Part shown: positions 49,897 to 59,695 of the stretch, piece by piece | Layout of the letters: each line of letters opens with the position of its first letter | Position numbering within the stretch: the stretch's first letter is position 1 | Assembly: GCA_016783965.1 (NCBI GenBank) | Contig: JADHVO010000007.1 | Coordinates: 186,001 to 250,000 of the forward strand | Reading direction: 5' to 3' | DNA from: Alphaproteobacteria bacterium | GTDB taxonomy: Bacteria > Pseudomonadota > Alphaproteobacteria > Micropepsales > Micropepsaceae | Length of the DNA stretch: 64,000 bases | Made by a program: the position numbers and the translations under genes | Notes under the pieces: generated by a model | Told to the model about the DNA's origin: nothing | The model's database searches: none | What the model saw: only the letters and a program-made list of their open reading frames with translations

Positions 49897-51164
49897 GTCC
49901 GCGCCAGGGCCCGCCATCCGATGTCGCGGCGTGCGAAGGAACCTTCCCAATGGATCAGGTCCACCGCCGCGTAAGCTCGCGCCTGCGCCTCTGCCACGGT
50001 CTTTCCCGTCGCCGTCACGTTCAGCACGCGGCCACCCGCTGTCACATAATCACCTCCGCGACGTTCCGTACCCGCATGGAAGATCTGGACGCCAGGCAGT
50101 TTCGCGGCCGCGCCCAGCCCGTGAATCACATGCCCTTTGGTGTACGCGCCCGGATAACCACCCGACGCCATCACCACCGTCAGCGCCACCTCGTCGCTCC
50201 AGCGCAGGTCTACCTCGTTCAGTATCCCGTCGCGCATTGCGAGCAGCACGGTCAGCAGATCGCTCTTCAGCCGCGGCATCAAAACCTGCGTTTCGGGATC
50301 TCCGAAGCGGCAATTGTATTCGACCAGCTTCGGGCCCTGTGCCGTGAATATCAGCCCCAGATACATCGCGCCGGCGTAGGTTCTGCCCCTGGCACGCATC
50401 GCGGCAACCGTTGGCTTGATGAACGTCTCCATTGCCACCGCTTCCATCGCCGGCGTCAGTACCGGGGCAGGGGAGTAAGCGCCCATCCCGCCGGTGTTCG
50501 GTCCCTTGTCGCCGTCAAACACCTGCTTGTGGTCCTGTGCTCCCGCCAGCGGGATGACGTGCGTGCCATCGCTCAGCGCGAAGAAGCTCCCTTCCTCACC
50601 CGCCATGAACTCCTCGACCACGACCTGGGGCGCGCCCTCGCCGAAGCCGCCATCGAACACAAAATCGATGGCTTTGCGCGCGTCGGCACGCGTGTCCGCG
50701 ACGACGACGCCTTTGCCCAGCGCTGGCCCATCCGCTTTGATCACCACCGGCAGCCCCAGCGTGTCCGCGAACGCCTTCGCAGCTTTGGGCTCGGCGAACC
50801 GGCGATACGCCGCTGTAGGGATGCCGTACTCGGCGCAGAGATCCTTGACGAAGCCCTTGGAGCCCTCCAGCACGGCTGCTGTCTTGCTCGGCCCGGTCGC
50901 GCGGATGCCCGCCGCCTCGAACGCATCCCACAAACCGCCGATCAGCGGTGCGTCCATGCCGATGACCGCGAAGTCTATCTTCTTCTCGCGGGCAAACGCG
51001 ACGAGCGCCGGAAAATCCATCGCGGGGATCGGCATGCACTCCGCCACCTGTGCGATCCCCGCATTGCCGGGCGCGCAATAGAGCTTGGTAAGCAGTGGCG
51101 AAGCGCTCAGCGCCCACGCCAGCGCATGCTCGCGCCCCCCCGATCCGACAAGCAGGACCTTCAT
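49893..51164 (-). CDS. purD: Phosphoribosylamine-glycine ligase
   Basis: The 423-residue ATP-grasp enzyme joins phosphoribosylamine and glycine in purine synthesis. MKVLLVGSGGREHALAWAL starts the N domain; LPVVIKADGPALGKGVVV is the ATP-grasp loop; DHKQVFDGDKGPNTGGMGAYSP is the family signature, split here only for reading; VEYNCRFGDPETQVLMPRL closes the site. The length is normal. It is coupled on both sides: an alpha/beta hydrolase upstream and the HAD gene downstream, each by ATGA. Glycine supply connects it with the glyA gene at 2 kb. Confidence 0.97.
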   Translation of the reverse strand: MKVLLVGSGGREHALAWALSASPLLTKLYCAPGNAGIAQVAECMPIPAMDFPALVAFAREKKIDFAVIGMDAPLIGGLWDAFEAAGIRATGPSKTAAVLEGSKGFVKDLCAEYGIPTAAYRRFAEPKAAKAFADTLGLPVVIKADGPALGKGVVVADTRADARKAIDFVFDGGFGEGAPQVVVEEFMAGEEGSFFALSDGTHVIPLAGAQDHKQVFDGDKGPNTGGMGAYSPAPVLTPAMEAVAMETFIKPTVAAMRARGRTYAGAMYLGLIFTAQGPKLVEYNCRFGDPETQVLMPRLKSDLLTVLLAMRDGILNEVDLRWSDEVALTVVMASGGYPGAYTKGHVIHGLGAAAKLPGVQIFHAGTERRGGDYVTAGGRVLNVTATGKTVAEAQARAYAAVDLIHWEGSFARRDIGWRALART

Positions 51165-52003
51165 GCGCCGTCCTTGATATGATCGAGCAGCAGCGCGCTT
51201 ACCCGATCGGGAAACTGATCCACCGAGAAATGTCCTGCGCCCTCGATTTCGACAAAGCGATAGCGCGCTGCCACGTATTCGGCCGTTAGCTCCGCCGCGC
51301 GCCGCCCGACCGTCGCATCCTGCGTGCCCCACACATACAGTGTGCGTACGGATACGGGCGGCACATCAACAGCGTTCAGGCCCGTCGCGCGATACCAGTT
51401 CATTGCGCCCTCGATCGCGCCGGGTTGCATCAGCTGCTTGCAATACACATCGACGTCCGCTGCCGGAACGCCCTGCCGGGCCAGCGCGTCGCGCAGCGGC
51501 TTCAACTCCGCTGCACGCATCCGCACAACCGCGTCATCCTCGCGAAATGCGCGATGGTGCCCGGAGCGCGACGCCTGCTGCGTGTCATCCCTCATCGCCC
51601 GCGCGAACGCTGCCGGATGCGGCCGCGACAGCACGTTTAGGCTCAGCACTTTCTCCGGATACGCCGCCGCGATCAGCCACGACAACTGTCCGCCCCAGTC
51701 ATGCCCGACCTGGTGCCACCGCTCGTACCCGAGCGTCGCCATGATTCCGGCCGCATCGGCAATTAGTCGGTCCGTCGCGTAATCGGTAACATCTGTTGGC
51801 CGCGCTCCTCGTGAATAACCCCGCTGGTCTGGCGCCATCGCGCGAAACCCGGCGTCGCCCAGTGCCGCCACCTGGCGCCGCCACATGTGTCGCGTCTCGG
51901 GAAACCCGTGCAGCAACAGCACCGGTGCGCCGTCGGCTGGACCGGCCAAGTCGGTCGTGAACGTGAATTCGCCGACGGCAATTTCGCGCGTTTCAATGGT
52001 CAT
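51161..52003 (-). CDS. Epoxide-hydrolase-like alpha/beta hydrolase
   Basis: The 280-residue protein has LLLHGFPETRHMWRRQ with the HGFP oxyanion motif, APDQRGYSRG, and the nucleophile aspartate in QVGHDWGGQLSWL. The Asp in place of Ser marks the epoxide hydrolase/haloalkane dehalogenase branch. A helical cap follows, with a Tyr near NWYRATGL that can bind epoxide oxygen, and the triad completes with WGTQDATV and GAGHFSVDQFP. The substrate is unknown. It lies upstream of and overlaps purD. Confidence 0.9.
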   Translation of the reverse strand: MTIETREIAVGEFTFTTDLAGPADGAPVLLLHGFPETRHMWRRQVAALGDAGFRAMAPDQRGYSRGARPTDVTDYATDRLIADAAGIMATLGYERWHQVGHDWGGQLSWLIAAAYPEKVLSLNVLSRPHPAAFARAMRDDTQQASRSGHHRAFREDDAVVRMRAAELKPLRDALARQGVPAADVDVYCKQLMQPGAIEGAMNWYRATGLNAVDVPPVSVRTLYVWGTQDATVGRRAAELTAEYVAARYRFVEIEGAGHFSVDQFPDRVSALLLDHIKDGA

Positions 52004-52069
52004 CGCCGGTGAAATCTAGCGGTTCCGTACCATGCACGGTAGGTAAAGCCGTTGTATCATCTGTGAGTC

Positions 52070-53497
52070 ATGTCCGAACCGGCCAAATCCATTCCGAACC
52101 TGCCGGAATATTCCGTCAGCGAGATTTCCTCGGCGCTCAAGCGCACGATTGAGGACGCTTACGGTTTCGTGCGTGTGCGTGGCGAAATCAGCAACCTGAA
52201 AGCCCATTCCTCCGGCCACATCTACTTCGACCTGAAGGACGACAAGGCCTGCCTCAACGCGGTGATCTGGCGCACCAGCACCTTCCGCCTGCGCCAAAAG
52301 CCGCAGGCCGGGCTGGAGGTCGTCTGCACCGGCCGCCTAACCACCTATCCCGGTTCCTCGCGCTACCAGATTGTCGTCGAGCAAGTCGAACTCGCCGGTC
52401 TCGGCGCCCTCATGGCAATGCTGGAGGAGCGCAAGAAGAAGCTCGCCGCCGAAGGCCTGTTCGATCCGAGGCACAAGAAGAAGCTGCCCTTCCTGCCCGA
52501 GGTGATTGGCGTCGTGACCTCGCCGACCGGCGCCGTCATTCGCGACATCATGCACCGTCTCAACGCCCGCTTCCCCCGCCGCGTGCTGGTGTGGCCGGTA
52601 GCCGTGCAGGGCGAGCGCGCGGCGGCCGACGTCGCCGCCGCCATTCGCGGCTTCAATGCCATTGGCCCCGGTCATCGCCTCCCGCGTCCCGATCTTCTGA
52701 TCGTCGCGCGTGGCGGCGGTTCGATCGAAGACCTGATGGCCTTCAATGAAGAGATTGTCGTCCGCGCCGCGTTCGAGAGCCAGATCCCGCTGATCTCCGC
52801 TGTTGGGCACGAGACCGACACCACACTGATCGATTTTGCCGCCGACATGCGCGCGCCTACGCCCACCGCTGCTGCGGAACTCGCCGTGCCGGTACGCAGC
52901 GAACTGCGCCAGCAGGCGATCGATTTCGAGCGCCGCCTGATCCGCGTTGCGACGCGCGGCATGGAAGACCGCCGCCGCCATCTGGCCCAGTTGTCGCGTG
53001 TCCTGCCGCGCGCCGATCAGCTCTTTGCCACACCGCGTCAGCGTTTCGACGGCGCCGCCGGGAGGCTTGGCAACGCGCTCCACCGCAACCTCCAGGAACA
53101 TCGCCGTGCGTTCGTCGAAGCGGCCGCGTTGCTTCGCCCGCAGCCCCTGCGTCGCCACGTAACGCTGTCCGGGGAGCGGATCAGCACCCTGGGCTCGCGG
53201 CTAGAGCGCGGTTTCCGTACAAGTCTGGCCGAGGTTCGCGCTACGCTGGAGAATCTCGACCGCATCCTGGAAGGCATCTCCTACCGCGCCATCCTCGCCC
53301 GAGGTTTTGCCCTGGTGCGAGGCGCCGATGGCCAGATCCGCCGCCGGGCCGCCGACGTGGTCGATGGCGAACAGCTCTTGATCACTTTTGCCGACAGCGC
53401 CCGTGGCGCCGCGGCCGACGGCGAAGGTATTGCCGCACCAAAGCCAAGATCGCGCGCTAAACCCAAGGGCGGCCCGGATCAGGAAAGTTTGTTTTGA
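52070..53497 (+). CDS. xseA: Exodeoxyribonuclease VII large subunit
   Basis: The 475-residue nuclease subunit begins with an OB-fold (EYSVSEISSALKRTIEDAYGFVRVRGEISN, read in two parts). It has the catalytic domain VTSPTGAVIRDIMHRL, VARGGGSIEDLMAFNEE and ISAVGHETDTTLIDFAADMRAPTPTAAAE. A long coiled coil follows and then the C-terminal motif RAILARGFALVRGADG. It degrades single-stranded DNA with XseB, whose gene is not here. It is followed by DUF2093 and M23 peptidase genes, the usual alphaproteobacterial order. Confidence 0.97.
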   Translation: MSEPAKSIPNLPEYSVSEISSALKRTIEDAYGFVRVRGEISNLKAHSSGHIYFDLKDDKACLNAVIWRTSTFRLRQKPQAGLEVVCTGRLTTYPGSSRYQIVVEQVELAGLGALMAMLEERKKKLAAEGLFDPRHKKKLPFLPEVIGVVTSPTGAVIRDIMHRLNARFPRRVLVWPVAVQGERAAADVAAAIRGFNAIGPGHRLPRPDLLIVARGGGSIEDLMAFNEEIVVRAAFESQIPLISAVGHETDTTLIDFAADMRAPTPTAAAELAVPVRSELRQQAIDFERRLIRVATRGMEDRRRHLAQLSRVLPRADQLFATPRQRFDGAAGRLGNALHRNLQEHRRAFVEAAALLRPQPLRRHVTLSGERISTLGSRLERGFRTSLAEVRATLENLDRILEGISYRAILARGFALVRGADGQIRRRAADVVDGEQLLITFADSARGAAADGEGIAAPKPRSRAKPKGGPDQESLF

Positions 53498-53522
53498 AGC
53501 CCGCTTTGTCTAAAGTCTCCCC

Positions 53523-53762
53523 ATGAACAAGATGGACCGCGATCTCCGCCCGGAAGGTCAGGCTGTGCTCGAATATCTCGATGGGGAATTCCGCGTTGTG
53601 AAGGCGGGTACCTATGTGGTCTGCGCGGTCACCGGCGTTCATATCCCGGTTGATGCGCTGCGCTACTGGAGCGTCGATCTCCAGGAGCCGTACGCCAATC
53701 CGGTCGTTGCGCTGAAGCGCATGCAGGAATCCGGGAAAACACCCCAAGGTTCAACAACGTGA
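53523..53762 (+). CDS. DUF2093-family small protein
   Basis: The 79-residue protein has a core EGQAVLEYLDGEFRVVKAGTYVVCAVTGVHIPVDALRYWSVDLQEPYA, typical of DUF2093; I quote it as blocks LEYLDGEFRVVK, YVVCAVTGVHIP and LRYWSVDLQEPYA. The cysteine in YVVCAVTG is usual. Function unknown. It regularly follows xseA in alphaproteobacteria. Its stop overlaps the GTG start of the peptidase gene. Confidence 0.9.
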   Translation: MNKMDRDLRPEGQAVLEYLDGEFRVVKAGTYVVCAVTGVHIPVDALRYWSVDLQEPYANPVVALKRMQESGKTPQGSTT

Positions 53763-54598
53763 TATCGCGCCGTGCCGTTCTGGCGAGCGGCGCCGCCGCA
53801 ATCCTCCTTCCAACGCTTGCAAGAGCGGATACCGGCCGCGTCACGCTGCGCGGCACGATGGAGCAGGGAAGCCTGATCGTCGGCAAGACGGCCTCCGGGG
53901 CCTGCGTGACCTTCGACGAGAAGGAACTCAGCGTCTCGCCCGCCGGCTACTTCGCGTGCGGCCTCGACTGGGATCGGACCGTGCCGGCAAGGCTCACCGT
54001 TCAACTCGATGGCGTTGGCGCGCCCGACATTCAGACCATCACACCGGTGCAACGCCAGTACAACGTGCAGCACGTCAACGGCCTGCCGCCAAAGACTGTG
54101 TCACCGGCGCCCGCTGACCTCGAGCGCATCAAAGAAGAGCATGCCCGCCTCGCCGCCGCGCGCAAGACCGACAGCGAGCATACCTGGTTCGCCGAACCCT
54201 TCGACTGGCCGGCGCCAGGCATCATGAGCGGCGTGTTCGGCAGCTACCGCATCGACAACGGTAAGCCGATGTCGCCGCATATGGGCGTCGACATGGCGAA
54301 CGCGGAAGGCACGCCAATCCGTGCGCCCACCGATGCGGTCGTGGCGCTGACGGACGACTTCTTCCTCGAAGGCGGGTTCACGCTGCTCGATCACGGCCAC
54401 GGCGTGTTCACGCTTTACATGCATCAGAGCGCGCGTCTGGTGAAAGACGGCGATCAGGTGAAGCGCGGCGACATCATCGGCAAGATCGGCAAGACGGGCC
54501 GTGCCACCGGCCCGCATCTGCACTGGGGCATGAACTGGTTTCAGGTGAAGCTCGATCCGTCGCGCTCGACGCGCACACCCGCGCCGCCGCGCGCCTAG
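53759..54598 (+). CDS. Exported M23 (LytM-type) metallopeptidase
   Basis: The 279-residue protein starts with GTG overlapping the DUF2093 stop. It has a signal peptide with an N-terminal double arginine (MISRRAVLASGAAAILLPTL). The zinc site is visible in PHMGVDMANAEGTPI (His and Asp), VFTLYMHQS and TGPHLHWGM (HxH). All four residues are present, so it should be an active peptidoglycan endopeptidase. It ends convergent with the LpxL-like gene. Confidence 0.92.
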   Translation: MISRRAVLASGAAAILLPTLARADTGRVTLRGTMEQGSLIVGKTASGACVTFDEKELSVSPAGYFACGLDWDRTVPARLTVQLDGVGAPDIQTITPVQRQYNVQHVNGLPPKTVSPAPADLERIKEEHARLAAARKTDSEHTWFAEPFDWPAPGIMSGVFGSYRIDNGKPMSPHMGVDMANAEGTPIRAPTDAVVALTDDFFLEGGFTLLDHGHGVFTLYMHQSARLVKDGDQVKRGDIIGKIGKTGRATGPHLHWGMNWFQVKLDPSRSTRTPAPPRA

Positions 54599-55569
54599 GC
54601 CGGATCGGTCTTCAGTTCCTGCCCCCGCCAGTCGCGCAGGCGATCTTGCTCGCGTGAGGTCGGCCAGCGGCGATGAATCCACAGCCACATCGACGGCTTG
54701 GCGCGCACCATCTTCTCGACCGCCTCGTTGATCAGGCAGGTGAGTGCATGGACGTCGCGGTCCTGATCACCTGTCGGCGTGTACTGCAGCGGAGGATAGA
54801 TCGTCATGCGGAAGCGCCTGCCCCCGTCGATCCGCTCGTTCACGGCCGGCAGCAGGATAGAGCCGAGCTTGAGGGCGAACATCGCCGGCGCTGGCGTGGT
54901 CATTGCCTCGCGTCCAAAGAACGGGGCCGCGATCCCTTCGTTGGTCTTCTGATCGGTCAGCAGAAAGATCGCCTTGCCGCGCCGCAACAGGGTGAAGATG
55001 CGCCTCGTGCCCTGAACGCCCTTGGCGATCTGGTCCGCCGGTCCGTTCGCGACGCGTTGCGCCACCAGCCAGCGATCGATGTAGGGATTGTTCGGTGGCC
55101 GGTATACCTCGCCGCCCTCGAACCCGAGTTGCCGCGCGATGAAGGGCATCATCTCCCAGTTGGCGAAGTGGCCGGAGAAGAACATCACGCCTTTGCCGCT
55201 ATCGCACGCCGTCTGGCCATACTCGCGGTTCACGATTTCCAGCCGCGGGTTTGGTCCGTGCATGGAGAACTTCGCAAGGTGACCATATTCAGCGACGGTG
55301 CGTCCAAGGTTGTCGCACATGTCGACGACGATCTCTTCGCGCTCCGCTTCGCTCTTTTCTGGGAACGCCGCGCGCAAGTTCTCGCGCGCGCGATTCATGA
55401 TTGGCGTGACGCGGTAGAAGATGTTGCGCCCGATCCACCCGCCGAAAGCCGATGACGCGTGCAACCCGAGCAGCCGCGTCAGCCCGATGAACGAGAAGAA
55501 TGCCGCGGCTTCCGCGCCATAGCGCAATTTGTCGCCCAGCGGCATGGGCGCCGGTGCTTTGCTGCTCAT
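54595..55569 (-). CDS. Lipid A biosynthesis acyltransferase (LpxL/HtrB family)
   Basis: The 324-residue inner-membrane enzyme has the HxxxxE-type catalytic motif in FFSGHFANWEMMPF near residues 133-139, FLLTDQKTNEGIAAPFFGREAMT and a C-terminal MWLWIHRRWPT, all typical of lauroyl/myristoyl transferases. It adds a secondary acyl chain to Kdo-lipid A. It is the last gene of the lipid A run and overlaps the lpxK stop (ATGA). Which acyl chain it uses is not predictable. Confidence 0.92.
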   Translation of the reverse strand: MSSKAPAPMPLGDKLRYGAEAAAFFSFIGLTRLLGLHASSAFGGWIGRNIFYRVTPIMNRARENLRAAFPEKSEAEREEIVVDMCDNLGRTVAEYGHLAKFSMHGPNPRLEIVNREYGQTACDSGKGVMFFSGHFANWEMMPFIARQLGFEGGEVYRPPNNPYIDRWLVAQRVANGPADQIAKGVQGTRRIFTLLRRGKAIFLLTDQKTNEGIAAPFFGREAMTTPAPAMFALKLGSILLPAVNERIDGGRRFRMTIYPPLQYTPTGDQDRDVHALTCLINEAVEKMVRAKPSMWLWIHRRWPTSREQDRLRDWRGQELKTDPA

Positions 55570-56555
55570 GTCGACAGGGGCGGTACTCTACGCTTGGTCA
55601 GCCTGTCAAGCAGCGCTTCCAGCGCGGCCGGATCGTCGAAAACCGCCTCCACCGGAAGTGGGACGATCCCGTCACGTTCCGCGGACGTCAGTCGCACGTA
55701 ATCCTTCTCGGTCGTGACCAGCAGCGCACCTTCCGCACGCGCGCGCGCCTTCATCCGCGCAATTTCAGATTGGGTGTAAACATGATGATCGCCGAAGCCA
55801 CGCTGCTCGACGACTTCCGCACCCTGCACCGCTAACGCTTCGAAGAATTTCGACGGCCGTCCGATGCCGGCAAATGCAACCACGCGCTTGCCCTGCAGCG
55901 AAGGCCCTTTCTGTGCCAGCCTGGTACGCAGTACGGGCCCGCCGAACCCCGGCAACGCTGGCACCGGACCAGTGCCGTTCAGTACGACGCCCTGGGTGCG
56001 TTTCAGTCCCTGCGCGACTGGTTCGCGTAGCGGCCCCGCAGGCAGGATACGGTTGTTGCCGAACCCGTCGCCCGCATCGACCACAACAATCGATACGTCC
56101 TTGACCAGTGAGAAGTTCTGCAAGCCATCGTCCATTACAATCGTGTCGAATCCGCTTTCTTCGCCGAGCCTGGCACCGGCTGCACGGTCCGCAGACACGA
56201 TGACCGGTGCCACCATTGCGAGCAGCAGCGGTTCGTCGCCCACATGCGTCGCGCGATCGTCCGCCGTCACGAACGCGGGGCCGCGAACGCTCCCGCCATA
56301 GCCACGGGTAAGGAACACCGGTTTCGCACCGCGCGCGATCAGCGCCTTTGCGAGCGCAATGGCGATGGGCGTCTTTCCGGTTCCGCCGGCCGTCAGGTTG
56401 CCGACACACAGCACTTTGCACGCCGCTTGATAAGGATGGCTGTGGCTCGCGCGATAAGCGATCGAGGCGCCGTAAAGCCAACCGAAAGGCGTCAGGATCG
56501 CTCCGACCAGGCGTGACACCGGATCGGTGCGCGTCCAGAAGTCAGGCGCGTGCAT
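55566..56555 (-). CDS. lpxK: Tetraacyldisaccharide 4'-kinase
   Basis: The 329-residue enzyme phosphorylates the lipid A precursor at the 4' position. VLCVGNLTAGGTGKTPIAIAL holds the Walker A-like P-loop, here with GNLTAGGTGKTP, and VMDDGLQNFSLVKDVSIVVVDA contains the catalytic Asp and the typical DDGLQ. An N-terminal membrane helix is followed by VFLTRGYGG. The start is the ATG at 56555, giving a 14-base overlap with waaA. Confidence 0.97.
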   Translation of the reverse strand: MHAPDFWTRTDPVSRLVGAILTPFGWLYGASIAYRASHSHPYQAACKVLCVGNLTAGGTGKTPIAIALAKALIARGAKPVFLTRGYGGSVRGPAFVTADDRATHVGDEPLLLAMVAPVIVSADRAAGARLGEESGFDTIVMDDGLQNFSLVKDVSIVVVDAGDGFGNNRILPAGPLREPVAQGLKRTQGVVLNGTGPVPALPGFGGPVLRTRLAQKGPSLQGKRVVAFAGIGRPSKFFEALAVQGAEVVEQRGFGDHHVYTQSEIARMKARARAEGALLVTTEKDYVRLTSAERDGIVPLPVEAVFDDPAALEALLDRLTKRRVPPLST

Positions 56556-57816
56556 GGATCCCCAGGAACGAATCGACCACCGCCAGGGTCTTATCCACCG
56601 CGCCGCCCAGCGCCTCCGCTCCCCGCGCAGCGGCTTCACCGAGTGACGTCCTCATGGAGGGATCGTCGAATACCCGCGCGGCGAGCGCTGCGATGTCGGT
56701 GCTGGATTGAACCAGCCCGAGGCCCTGCGCGGCGAAGATCGCGGCGTAGGCGGAGACCGAGTTGAACGTGTGCGGTCCCGCCATCACGCCGCAGCGCAAT
56801 CGCGCCGGCTCCAGCGGATTATGGCCGCCGACCGGGACCAGCGTGCCACCGACAAACGCGATCGGCGCCAGCCGGTAGAAGAGACCCAGTTCGCCCATTG
56901 TATCGGCGATATAGACGGCAGTGTCCGGATCGATCGCTTCGCCGCTCGAACGCCGCGCCGCTTTGCGCACGTCGCACAACATTGCGATGTCCGCTCCGCG
57001 CGTCGTGTGCCGCGGCACGATAATGGTCAGCAGATCGGAATGCGTCCGCCGCAGCGCATCATGTGCCGGCAGGATGGTCTCGTCCTCGCCGGGATGAGTC
57101 TGCGCCGCCAGCAGCACGGGCCGCGCGCCGATCGCCGCCCTTAACTCCGCGAGTTTCGAGGGATCGTAGGGCAGGGGCGGCGCGTCTTCTTTCAGGCTCC
57201 CCACCACGCGCACGTCGGGTGCGCCGAGCATGCGAAAGCGCGCCGCGATTTCGTCGTCCTGCGCCAGGCAGACGTCGAAGGCCGCGAGCATCGTGCGGGC
57301 AGTCTTCTTCGCCCATCGCCAGCTCTCATAGGAGCGCTGCGACATGCGGGCGTTCACGAGTGCCAGCTTGGTACCGAGCGCTTGCGCGCCCAGGATCAGG
57401 TTCGGCCAAAGATCCGAGTCGACGAAAAGGCCCGCGTCGGGTTTCCAATACGCGAGGAACCGACGCGTCGCCGATGGCGTATCGATTGGCACGAACTGGT
57501 GGACAGCGCCTTTCGGCAGCCGTGCCTGCATCAGCTCCGCCGATGTCACCGTGCCGCTGGTCATCAGCACGTTCACGCCCCGGGAGGTGAGTTCTTCGAT
57601 CAGCGGCAGGGCCGCCAGGCTTTCGCCATTGCTCGCGCCGTGCACCCACACCAGTTTGCCCGGTGCACGCGGCGCGTTCGCATAACCCAACCGCTCGCCC
57701 GCACGGTCGCGATGTTCCTTGCCCTGCCGCTTGCGGCGGCGAAGGATCATCGGGGCAACCGGCGACAGCGCGGCGGTCGCGGCCCGGTAGGCCAGTATCC
57801 CCAGCGGCCGTGCCAT
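56542..57816 (-). CDS. waaA: 3-deoxy-D-manno-octulosonic acid (Kdo) transferase
   Basis: The 424-residue GT-B enzyme attaches Kdo to lipid A. KLVWVHGASNGESLAALPLIEEL is the N-terminal signature (the catalytic Glu follows SNGES), PSATRRFLAYWKPDAGLFVDSDLWPN follows, and FVGGTLVPVGGHNPLEPARL is the donor-binding site, each quoted as block names rather than one run. The length is normal. It follows the msbA-like gene by five bases and overlaps lpxK, so the run is one operon. Confidence 0.95.
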   Translation of the reverse strand: MARPLGILAYRAATAALSPVAPMILRRRKRQGKEHRDRAGERLGYANAPRAPGKLVWVHGASNGESLAALPLIEELTSRGVNVLMTSGTVTSAELMQARLPKGAVHQFVPIDTPSATRRFLAYWKPDAGLFVDSDLWPNLILGAQALGTKLALVNARMSQRSYESWRWAKKTARTMLAAFDVCLAQDDEIAARFRMLGAPDVRVVGSLKEDAPPLPYDPSKLAELRAAIGARPVLLAAQTHPGEDETILPAHDALRRTHSDLLTIIVPRHTTRGADIAMLCDVRKAARRSSGEAIDPDTAVYIADTMGELGLFYRLAPIAFVGGTLVPVGGHNPLEPARLRCGVMAGPHTFNSVSAYAAIFAAQGLGLVQSSTDIAALAARVFDDPSMRTSLGEAAARGAEALGGAVDKTLAVVDSFLGIHARA

Positions 57817-57821
57817 GCCCG

Positions 57822-59645
57822 TCAGGCCCCGTCCGTCAGATCGTGCTGGTAAAGGCGGGCGTAAAGCCCGCCCTTCGCCAGGAGCTCGGCGTGCGTACCC
57901 GATTCGACAACGCGTCCCTTGTCGAGCACGTAGATGCGGTCTGCGTCCTGCACGGTGGAAAGTCTGTGTGCGATCACGATCGTCGTTCGCCCTTTCATCA
58001 GTCGGGTCAGGGCGTCCTGTACCTGCCGCTCGCTCTCGGTATCGAGCGCGCTGGTGGCTTCATCGAGCAGCAGGATCGGCGCGTCGCGCAGCATCGCGCG
58101 CGCGATCGCGACACGCTGGCGCTGTCCGCCTGACAGCTTCAGCCCGCCTTCGCCGATACGCGTGTCATAGCCCTGCGGCAGATTGCGGATGAATTCGTCT
58201 GCGGCTGCGTTCTTTGCCGCCGCTTCGATTTCGGCGCGGCTCGCGCCGGGCCGCCCAAGAGCGATGTTATCCGCCACGCTCTCGTCGAACAGGATCGCAT
58301 CCTGCGTCACCAGCGCGATTGCGCCGCGCAGCGAGTGGAGGGTCACGTCGCGGATGTCGTGGCCGTCGATGGCGACGGCGCCGTTGTCGATCTCATAAAA
58401 GCGCAGCAACAGGCCGAAGATCGTTGTCTTGCCTGCACCGGAGGGACCCACCAGCGCCACCTTGCTGCCCGCCGCGATGTCCAGCGAGAGGTCCTTCACG
58501 ACCGCTGCTTCGGTGTCGGCGGTGTACCGGAATCCGACGTCGCGCAAGGTCACGGCGCCACCGGTCGCTCGCACGTCCAGGGCGGCCGCGCCCGGCCGGT
58601 CCACGATTGCCGGCTTGGAGTCGACCAGATCGAACACCCGCTGCGCCGCCGCCAATCCGCTCGACGTGATCGCGGATACCTGGCTCAGATTTCGCACCGG
58701 TTGCAGTGCCAGAACCATCGAACCGACGAAGGCCATCAACTGGTTGATCTCGATCTCACCATGGATCGCCTGGTATCCGGCATAATAGAGCGTCAGCGCA
58801 ACGACGATACCCATGAACACGTCCGCCACCGGCATCGCGGCCGCGCGCCGGCGCACCGCCTTCAACAGGAAGCGCAGGCGCGAACCGAGCTGCGCTCCGA
58901 TCCGTTCCGAGACGTGATCTTCCAGCCCATAGGCCTTCACGATGCGTCGCCCGTCCAGCGCTTCGGTCAGCGCAGTGGTCAAGGTCGCGGTCTCTTCCAT
59001 GCTTCGCGCCGACGCCCGGCGCAGCGAGCCTCCGATGCGCCCCATCGCCCATGCCACCAGCGGTGCCACGATCAGCGCGAAGATGGTCAGCTTCCAGTCT
59101 TTCAACACCATGATCGACGCGAGGCCGATCAGGGTGAGCGTCTCAAGCACCGCCGCCGCTACGCCGCGGGTGATGGCGTCGCGCAACTGCGTCGCGTCGT
59201 ACAGGAAATTGGAGACGAACTGGCCCGAGTGCACCGCGTTTAGCCTTGCCAGATCATCGTGTACCAGGCTCGCGAACATGTCGCGCTGCGCCTCCGCCAC
59301 CACGCGCTCCCCCAACGAGTCGATCATGGTCTGCTGGCCGTACATGCTGGCTGCGCGCAGGCAAAGGATGCCGAACGCCGCTGCCGGGATCAGCAGCAGC
59401 ATGTGCGGATCCTTCCGGGTGAACATCGCTGTAATCGGATCGAGCAGCGAGGCCAGAGCGGTCGTCGTCCCGGCGGTGAGCGCCATCAGCAGCATCGCCA
59501 TGGCCAGCGTCGACCAATGCGGGCGCACATAGTCGCGCAGCAGGCGCGCCATTATCTTGCTGGTTTGCGCGTCCTGCTTGTTCTGCGTCTGGGCGGGCGG
59601 CGCCACCGTTCGGGCACCGCTGGTGACGTCAACGCCGGTTGTCAT
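57822..59645 (-). CDS. msbA: ABC transporter fused permease/ATPase, MsbA-like
   Basis: The 607-residue half-transporter has six membrane helices followed by an ATPase domain. Walker A is VGPSGAGKTTIFGLLLRFYE, signature LSGGQRQRVAIARAML, Walker B ILLLDEATSALDTESE and the H-loop VIAHRLSTVQDADRI. As a homodimer of this type it flips lipid A-core or similar lipids across the inner membrane. The assignment to MsbA rests on the lipid A neighbours. The start is taken as the ATG at 59645; another at 59663 is possible. Confidence 0.88.
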   Translation of the reverse strand: MTTGVDVTSGARTVAPPAQTQNKQDAQTSKIMARLLRDYVRPHWSTLAMAMLLMALTAGTTTALASLLDPITAMFTRKDPHMLLLIPAAAFGILCLRAASMYGQQTMIDSLGERVVAEAQRDMFASLVHDDLARLNAVHSGQFVSNFLYDATQLRDAITRGVAAAVLETLTLIGLASIMVLKDWKLTIFALIVAPLVAWAMGRIGGSLRRASARSMEETATLTTALTEALDGRRIVKAYGLEDHVSERIGAQLGSRLRFLLKAVRRRAAAMPVADVFMGIVVALTLYYAGYQAIHGEIEINQLMAFVGSMVLALQPVRNLSQVSAITSSGLAAAQRVFDLVDSKPAIVDRPGAAALDVRATGGAVTLRDVGFRYTADTEAAVVKDLSLDIAAGSKVALVGPSGAGKTTIFGLLLRFYEIDNGAVAIDGHDIRDVTLHSLRGAIALVTQDAILFDESVADNIALGRPGASRAEIEAAAKNAAADEFIRNLPQGYDTRIGEGGLKLSGGQRQRVAIARAMLRDAPILLLDEATSALDTESERQVQDALTRLMKGRTTIVIAHRLSTVQDADRIYVLDKGRVVESGTHAELLAKGGLYARLYQHDLTDGA

Positions 59646-59695
59646 GGAGGCGGGGCATAGCATGCCCCATGGCGGCGGGCGAGGGGATCGGTGCC

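Noticed and set aside
59652..59668. Hairpin GGGGCA/TGCCCC before the msbA-like gene as a regulatory element
   Set aside because: It is a short palindrome in a GC-rich leader and I see no further support for function.
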